From assembly GCF_037892425.1 (NCBI RefSeq), contig NZ_JBBKTT010000001.1, forward strand, positions 124,001-188,000: 64,000 nt of DNA. The letters run 5' to 3'. The notes under the pieces are model-generated. The model saw nothing but the letters and a program-made list of their open reading frames with translations. It was not told where the DNA came from and made no database searches. Source of the stretch: Lacibacter sp. H375 (GTDB lineage: Bacteria; Bacteroidota; Bacteroidia; Chitinophagales; Chitinophagaceae). Below, in pieces: positions 60,301 through 64,000 of the stretch (positions are counted from its first letter, which is position 1; each line of letters starts with the position of its first letter). A program made the translations under genes and the position numbers.

Positions 60301-60826
60301 CGTTGGCATCGGTGTTTACTCCTTTGCCGGTTCCTTTTAAATTTACAGATGCACCCGGCAGCGGCGTTCCGCTTTCATCTGTTATTTTTCCTTTTACCGT
60401 AATGTCGGCAGGAGGCGATTCTTTTGTAACATTTGCAGATGGTTCTGCCGTTATCTTACGTTTTATTACAATTGTATTTTCTATAATGGTAAACGTAAGC
60501 GGCGTTTTCTGCAAGCATTCATCCAGCGCCTGTTGTAAGGGAACATTTTTGGCGTTCACACTTACATTACCCACCAGTTCCATCATTTCAACAGTGCATA
60601 TATAATTATAGCCTGTTTGTTTTCTGATTTCCTTTAATACTTTCTGGAAGGGCGCATTCTTTACTGAAAGCGTTACAGTTTGTGAGTGGGCTTCTGCAAA
60701 TACCTGCATACTGGCCACGAAGAGAAAGACAGCAATAAGTTTCATAATCAATAGTGCCTTCCTGACAGGAGGGCATGTTTTGGTTAGTTTTCGCTCGTGC
60801 CGAAAACTAAAAGCAGTAAATGGCAT
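57386..60826 (-). CDS. SusC/RagA-family TonB-dependent outer-membrane transporter
   Basis: 1146 residues with a long n-region signal (MPFTAFSFRHERKLT... hydrophobic core ending EAHSQ), an STN domain (about 50-125), a carboxypeptidase regulatory-like domain (about 145-215), a plug (about 230-350, GYGTQKKATVTGAI, LVIVDGLP) and a 22-strand barrel. The STN domain contacts the FecR anti-sigma factor encoded just upstream, the usual trans-envelope signalling set. Together with SusD it imports the locus glycan. A potential hairpin (60901-60925) lies between FecR and this gene. Confidence 0.96.
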   Translation of the reverse strand: MPFTAFSFRHERKLTKTCPPVRKALLIMKLIAVFLFVASMQVFAEAHSQTVTLSVKNAPFQKVLKEIRKQTGYNYICTVEMMELVGNVSVNAKNVPLQQALDECLQKTPLTFTIIENTIVIKRKITAEPSANVTKESPPADITVKGKITDESGTPLPGASVNLKGTGKGVNTDANGEFTISVPDNSSMILVISFVGMESKEVSVKGTTSVQVTLSKQEIQQQEIVVVGYGTQKKATVTGAIAQIGAKVLQSAPVPNTSQLLVGRMPGLLSKTASGLPGEDNASLQIRGYGSALVIVDGLPTPFNRIDPNDIESVSILKDASAAIYGARAGNGVILVTTKRGKTGAPQITYTGTYTYQMPSAFQNTVNAGDWAELRREAALNYGLSPGEFTEEVVQKYKAGTEANYKSYNWRDAIFRTGAPMLQQSITVSGGTPTLKYFGSLGVTDQQSVFTSGDYYYKRYNSRLNVDATIAKNLSLRFDMQYRFGQDQQVGSIEDVMVDFSTAQPRYNPYLPDPTKNAYTGFQGRNPLLRIDAERRGYNRTSSNFFNGQIGLNYKIPFIDGLRIGADLLVSQSADYTKVFNTPAEVYDYDYDTQVYTYMANMGNFISLRETNARYFQVYPMVKVNYDREFGEHRISAMGIAEQLQNGGNSLMAFRRDLLSPSIQQLFSGGQDFQDNTGTQSQMSRVAYIGKVNYDFAGKYLAEFILRADASANFPKNSRWGYFPGVSVGWVFSKEKFMDNASSWLSNGKLRLSYGQSGNDGTSQFSYLTGYDIDAGGYIMGNTFYKTISTTGLPNPNITWESITNYNAGIDLTLWKGKLVFEGNVFYRLRDGILASQQRAVPSTFGATLPPVNLNKQSNRGFELMIDYRPKINGVQLSIMPTFTFTQNKWEYRDETAYTDPDQIRIYQLTGKSTNLSWGYKSDGIFMSQGEIDKLTFNQDGVGNTTLRPGDIRYVDLNSDGILDWRDQDVIGKGTFPEVVYSLVMGATYKGLSLEMLWQGSTGFNFYVTGASASMFSNESIPYDYHYTYRWQPDPANPTQNINPKAQLPAASLGLNPNNIKRSDFWMKDATFIRLRNVNLSYSFSGNWTKKLGFKNLQVFTSATNLLTFSKLGFYKNTFDPDANLSGEGRNYPIHKNIAGGVRLTF

Positions 60827-60974
60827 AACTTCGTTTTTGGGGTTTAACGATAAACAGTCTCAGATGATTTGATTGCTTTTTGAAGAGCCCTAAACTTTCG
60901 CCGGGAGTGTTGCAACCACTTCCGGTTTTTTATGAGCTCTTGCTACGATACTCGGTTTACATTGTTCTGTTTTT

Positions 60975-62177
60975 TTACGGCATAACAATTATTTTTTTGC
61001 CTTCAATGATAAATCGCACTTCACCCGTTTGCTGCAGCATTGAAAGCACCTGCGACAGCTTTACATTGCGGGAAATGCCACCAATAAAATGTTTGGTTAT
61101 GGTGCCCTGGTAACTTACCTCTACATCGTACCAACGGGCCAGTTGTCTCATCACCGATTTAATATCACTATTTTCAAACTGAAAGTTTCCGTCCTTCCAC
61201 GCCACTGTTTCTTCCAGGTTTATATCATCAACAATCTTCATGTTACCCGATGGTTTCAGTTGCGCCTGTTGACCGGGTTGTAAATATTTATTTTCACTTG
61301 CGGTAGTAACTCTTACTCTTCCTTCCAGCAAGGTGGTGCGTACAGTTTCTTCGTCGGTATAACTATTAATGTTGAAATGTGTACCCAGCACTTCTACTTC
61401 GATTTGATTCAATTGCACCTTAAATGGTCTTGTTGCATCTTTCGCAATTTCAAAATAGGCTTCCCCAGTTATTTCTACTTTGCGTTCTTTACCGCTGAAT
61501 ACAACCGGATACTTTAAAGAAGATGCAGCATTGAGCCATACTTTACTGCCGTCGGGTAAAGTAATTTTATATTGTCCGCCACGGGGTGTTTGAAGTAAAT
61601 TATATGCAACTGCATCGGTTGCATTATCTGAACTGTTGTACAACAGCTGCCCATCTTCTTTCTTAATGATCTCTGTTGTTCCCTGCTGTGCAAGCATACC
61701 GTTGCCCGCACTATCCAGTACAATTGAGCTGCCATCTGCCAATGTTAGTATGGCTCTGTCTCCACCGGGCAACCTGTCGTTTTGCTGCACTTGAGGTTGT
61801 GTCTTTTTTGCAACAGTGCTCTTCTTCTCATTCCGATTTGTCAAAACAAAAACAGAAGAAACAATCAGTAAAAGAATGGCAGCAGCAGCAACCCAACGAT
61901 AGCGTTGGAAGCGGCTGATGGAAGGTTGCCGTTCTGTTTGATCAGATGCAGTAAGTTTTTGCTTTGCTTCCTGTATTTTTTGATCCCACTCAGCAGCAGC
62001 AATCAACGGAGCTTCTGTTTTAGCAGATTGCCAGAGTTGTTGCAGTTCTTCGTTCAATCCTGTTTCATCGGAATGTTCGTTCAATAATCGCCACAACTCT
62101 GTATACTCAGCAGAAGTTAACCGGTTATTGAGGTATTTATTTATAAGATCGGAGAGGTTCTCCTTGTTATTATTCAT
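60975..62177 (-). CDS. FecR-family anti-sigma factor
   Basis: 400 residues: cytoplasmic N-terminal domain (about 1-90), transmembrane helix (about 93-111), periplasmic FecR domain (about 140-260, with GGQYKITLPDGSKVWLNA) and C-terminal DUF4974 (about 325-400). It transmits binding at SusC to the ECF sigma factor. Normally the sigma gene is directly upstream; here a hydrolase gene is inserted between the two, and the 59-base region upstream of FecR is repeated upstream of that hydrolase. Confidence 0.95.
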   Translation of the reverse strand: MNNNKENLSDLINKYLNNRLTSAEYTELWRLLNEHSDETGLNEELQQLWQSAKTEAPLIAAAEWDQKIQEAKQKLTASDQTERQPSISRFQRYRWVAAAAILLLIVSSVFVLTNRNEKKSTVAKKTQPQVQQNDRLPGGDRAILTLADGSSIVLDSAGNGMLAQQGTTEIIKKEDGQLLYNSSDNATDAVAYNLLQTPRGGQYKITLPDGSKVWLNAASSLKYPVVFSGKERKVEITGEAYFEIAKDATRPFKVQLNQIEVEVLGTHFNINSYTDEETVRTTLLEGRVRVTTASENKYLQPGQQAQLKPSGNMKIVDDINLEETVAWKDGNFQFENSDIKSVMRQLARWYDVEVSYQGTITKHFIGGISRNVKLSQVLSMLQQTGEVRFIIEGKKIIVMP

Positions 62178-62190
62178 GTGCTGAAATGGA

Positions 62191-62249
62191 ATGTGCTAAA
62201 TAGTTGACGATCGAAAAGAAAATATGTACCAATGCGTCCTCAACTTTTT
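62191..62249 (-). repeat. 59-bp upstream repeat, copy B (in front of fecR)
   Basis: Ungapped alignment to copy A (63513-63571) with 48 of 59 bases the same by my count. It lies between the hydrolase stop and the FecR start. It may be an ECF-sigma-dependent promoter; the shared block GCATTGGTACAT is the best conserved. Confidence 0.7.
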
Positions 62250-62268
62250 TATAATTAAAAAATGATTA

Positions 62269-63501
62269 TTAAAGTGATGATAAAACCTGCAGTGCTTTTG
62301 TTCTGTATTCATCAGCCGTAGGGTACTTATTATTTTTCTGCTTTTCATCTTTCAGGTAAGTATTCATAGCCTTATAAAAGTTGTTGTGCAGCCCATACTG
62401 CCGTGTTTTGGATCCTGACTCATTGATCAATGACATCTGCTTCGATACCCCGTTCTCGTACTCATTATTGTACATCTGCCAATGCAAAGCAAACGGAAGA
62501 TTCAGCTCAAAGGAAATCCGCATAATTTCCTTTGTTTCATCAAATTGTTTTTGAAACGTTTCGGGCTTAGAGGCATTGGCCTGATAGCCATATTCGCCAA
62601 TGAAAACCCTCCTGCTGAAAGGCAATCCTGCTTTTGGTTTCAGCTTCGACTCCAGGTAAGTGAAAATCGCTTGCAGATCGGTTTTTTTCTGTGCAGCAGT
62701 TTTATCCTTGATAGCTTCATAGCTGGAGTAAGAGATGAGATCGATATCAACATTCGGAATCACACTTTCTGCAACACAAGGCTCGCCATTCATTCCTTTT
62801 AATACCAGGTTTGCTTCGATATAATGATACACCGAAACATTTTTTGCTGTTGATGCCAGTTTTGCATCGTCAATTGCTTTTTGTCTTATCTGAAACCACT
62901 TGCTCATGTTTGCAAGCAATTCCGGAGCAGGTGTAACTGTTCTGTCGTAGTTGGGAATTAACAGCCAGTCGCCTTCCCAGTTACCGATTAAAAATGTTTT
63001 ACCCGAGTTATCGTATGTTGATAGTAAATGAGAAACGAAATTGAACATTTCATCATATAATACTTTTTCTTCGGCATCAGTGAGGGTCTTCTTCCAATCC
63101 ACATTGGTTAATGTATGCACCCAAAAAAATATGTATTTAAAATCCATATTACAGACCGTTTTATACGGCAGGTTATTGGAGAACAACGCTAACGTGGTGG
63201 TACTTTTTGTAACCTCATTGATGCCATAGATATCTGCTGAGTTTTTACCCAATGTAATTTTCAGGATATTCGAGCCCATCTCCCGCACTTTCTTTGCCTG
63301 CTCCACCAGTTTGTTTTCTGAAGTAAACTGGTAACTGCCCGATATGGCATGTGTACCAAGTACAAAATTATAAGGCTCCAGTTGCTGAAGCGTATTTGTT
63401 TGTGGTTCGTTGGTCGTGTTGTTTACAACATCTTTTTTGCCACAGGAAAATAAAAAGACGATTAAAACTGATAACAGCTGGATTGGGATTCTTTTTTTCA
63501 T
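62269..63501 (-). CDS. Glycoside-hydrolase-like lipoprotein, paralogue 2 (family unknown)
   Basis: 410 residues from the ATG at 63501, giving a lipobox (LFSC); the frame stays open 29 codons upstream but that part overlaps the sigma/leader region. Well over half identical by eye to paralogue 1 (49613-50818), with the same landmarks: GNWEGDW (about 175), YIEANLVLKG (about 227), FIGEYGYQAN (about 301) and LHWQMYNNE. It is anchored as a lipoprotein whereas paralogue 1 is soluble, so the pair may act outside and inside the outer membrane. Its position between the ECF sigma gene and fecR is unusual. Confidence 0.7.
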   Translation of the reverse strand: MKKRIPIQLLSVLIVFLFSCGKKDVVNNTTNEPQTNTLQQLEPYNFVLGTHAISGSYQFTSENKLVEQAKKVREMGSNILKITLGKNSADIYGINEVTKSTTTLALFSNNLPYKTVCNMDFKYIFFWVHTLTNVDWKKTLTDAEEKVLYDEMFNFVSHLLSTYDNSGKTFLIGNWEGDWLLIPNYDRTVTPAPELLANMSKWFQIRQKAIDDAKLASTAKNVSVYHYIEANLVLKGMNGEPCVAESVIPNVDIDLISYSSYEAIKDKTAAQKKTDLQAIFTYLESKLKPKAGLPFSRRVFIGEYGYQANASKPETFQKQFDETKEIMRISFELNLPFALHWQMYNNEYENGVSKQMSLINESGSKTRQYGLHNNFYKAMNTYLKDEKQKNNKYPTADEYRTKALQVLSSL

Positions 63502-63512
63502 GTTAATCTGGT

Positions 63513-63571
63513 ATGTGCCAGATAACTGACGATTGAAAAGAAAGCATGTACCAATGCTCCCCCTACTTTTT
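63513..63571 (-). repeat. 59-bp upstream repeat, copy A (in front of hydrolase paralogue 2)
   Basis: Matches copy B at 62191-62249 without gaps. It overlaps the last codons of the ECF sigma gene, so copy A is likely the original sigma/FecR junction and copy B the duplicate, or the reverse. Confidence 0.7.
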
Positions 63572-64000
63572 TTCAAAATAAATGGCAAGCAGCAGTAACA
63601 GTGCGTTGTTTTTTTCTAAATACTCCCGGATAAACTGCAGGGATGCAGCGAGGTGGTTGCGCACTGTATGGGAGGATAAGTTGAGGGTTGCGGCTATTTC
63701 AGCATAGCTCAGATCTTCGTAGTGACGCAGCTCAAAAACTTTTTTTCGTTGGGGAGATAATTGATTGATAGCTTCTTTAATTAAGGCATCGGTGTTTTTA
63801 AAAATGAGCCGGTTATCGGCATTATCTGCCGCCGGGGCTTCGGTAATTGCTTGCCATAAAGCCTGCTGTAAAGCCTGGCTGCGTTTAGCCGCCCTGAAAA
63901 AATCAATGGCTTTGTTGTGCGCCACCTTGTACAAAAAGGCTTCAAAGTTTTGTATTTCGGTGATCGCTTCCCTTCCATGCCAGAGTTTTAAAAAAACATC
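63563..64000 (-). CDS. ECF-type sigma factor of the polysaccharide locus (5' end off the window)
   Basis: The frame is open to the right edge; 145 residues are visible. Region 2 remnants (DVFLKLWHGREAI...FEAFLYKVAHNKAIDFFRA) and a full region 4 (LSPQRKKVFELRHYEDLSYAEIAATLNLSSHTVRNHL) are seen. It belongs to the SusCD-linked ECF group and should be held by the FecR protein encoded two genes downstream. The missing part is about 45 residues. Confidence 0.93.
   Translation of the reverse strand, partial: DVFLKLWHGREAITEIQNFEAFLYKVAHNKAIDFFRAAKRSQALQQALWQAITEAPAADNADNRLIFKNTDALIKEAINQLSPQRKKVFELRHYEDLSYAEIAATLNLSSHTVRNHLAASLQFIREYLEKNNALLLLLAIYFEKK

Noticed and set aside
60901-60925. Hairpin between fecR and susC as a terminator
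   Set aside because: The T-run lies on the plus-strand side, where no gene is transcribed; in the minus-strand transcript it has no U-tract.
1-64000. tRNA, rRNA or CRISPR features
   Set aside because: Looked for T-arm-like GGTTCGAAT motifs, long rRNA-like conserved blocks and regularly spaced repeats of CRISPR size; found none that hold up.

Overview
The window looks like a chromosomal segment of a Bacteroidota member, most likely family Chitinophagaceae. The reasons are: a SusC/SusD pair with a FecR anti-sigma factor and an ECF sigma factor; BshC of bacillithiol synthesis; an AraC-controlled catabolic operon; many MKK-type and lipobox signal peptides; TAnnTTTG-type -7 promoter elements; little Shine-Dalgarno signal; and moderate-to-low GC. 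I saw no rRNA, tRNA, CRISPR array or transposase.

Region by region. 1-3319: the end of an RND efflux pump with its TolC-like partner. 3412-4103: purE and a tiny membrane protein. 4108-18079 (minus strand): a nine-gene run. It encodes all four enzymes expected for trans-4-hydroxy-L-proline catabolism (2-epimerase, D-amino-acid dehydrogenase, DHDPS-fold deaminase, alpha-ketoglutarate-semialdehyde dehydrogenase), two DUF1680 beta-L-arabinofuranosidases (GH127- and GH146-like), a secreted BNR propeller, a secreted SMP-30-like propeller and BshC. A divergent AraC regulator (18206-19084) faces the operon across a short region carrying an 11-bp tandem repeat. The simple reading is that arabinose is stripped from hydroxyproline-rich plant glycopeptides and the hydroxyproline is then burned to alpha-ketoglutarate.

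19121-30059: a sterol-desaturase-like enzyme, an ECF sigma/membrane protein/DUF4097 set, a serine beta-lactamase-like lipoprotein, a propeller-GAF-LytS kinase with LytTR regulator, and an ECF sigma/anti-sigma/CpxP-like set. 30197-38947: rimO, a beta-barrel protein, a possible small RNA, a PolX-like protein that has lost its polymerase aspartates, a DUF998 gene broken by a stop codon, DUF5990, an NTF2-like lipoprotein, an alpha/beta hydrolase, a YetF-like protein with a zinc-ribbon tail and a small membrane protein.

39144-49565 is an accessory stretch, AT-rich in the middle, with small orphan genes, an XRE regulator, a PHP plus ABC/SMC-like ATPase (possible defence), several small lipoproteins, a membrane-tethered winged-helix regulator behind two tandem copies of a structured 105-bp repeat, and a propeller protein. 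Two 136-bp direct repeats each sit just upstream of a small minus-strand gene and keep a hairpin by compensatory changes. Period-7 degenerate repeats (about GTSAATR) recur in the intergenic gaps.

49613-64000 (minus strand) is a polysaccharide utilisation locus: ECF sigma, hydrolase paralogue 2, FecR, SusC, SusD, sulfatase, GH2, hydrolase paralogue 1. The two paralogues look like an uncharacterised glycoside-hydrolase-type family. One of them is wedged between the sigma factor and FecR, flanked by two copies of a 59-bp upstream region.
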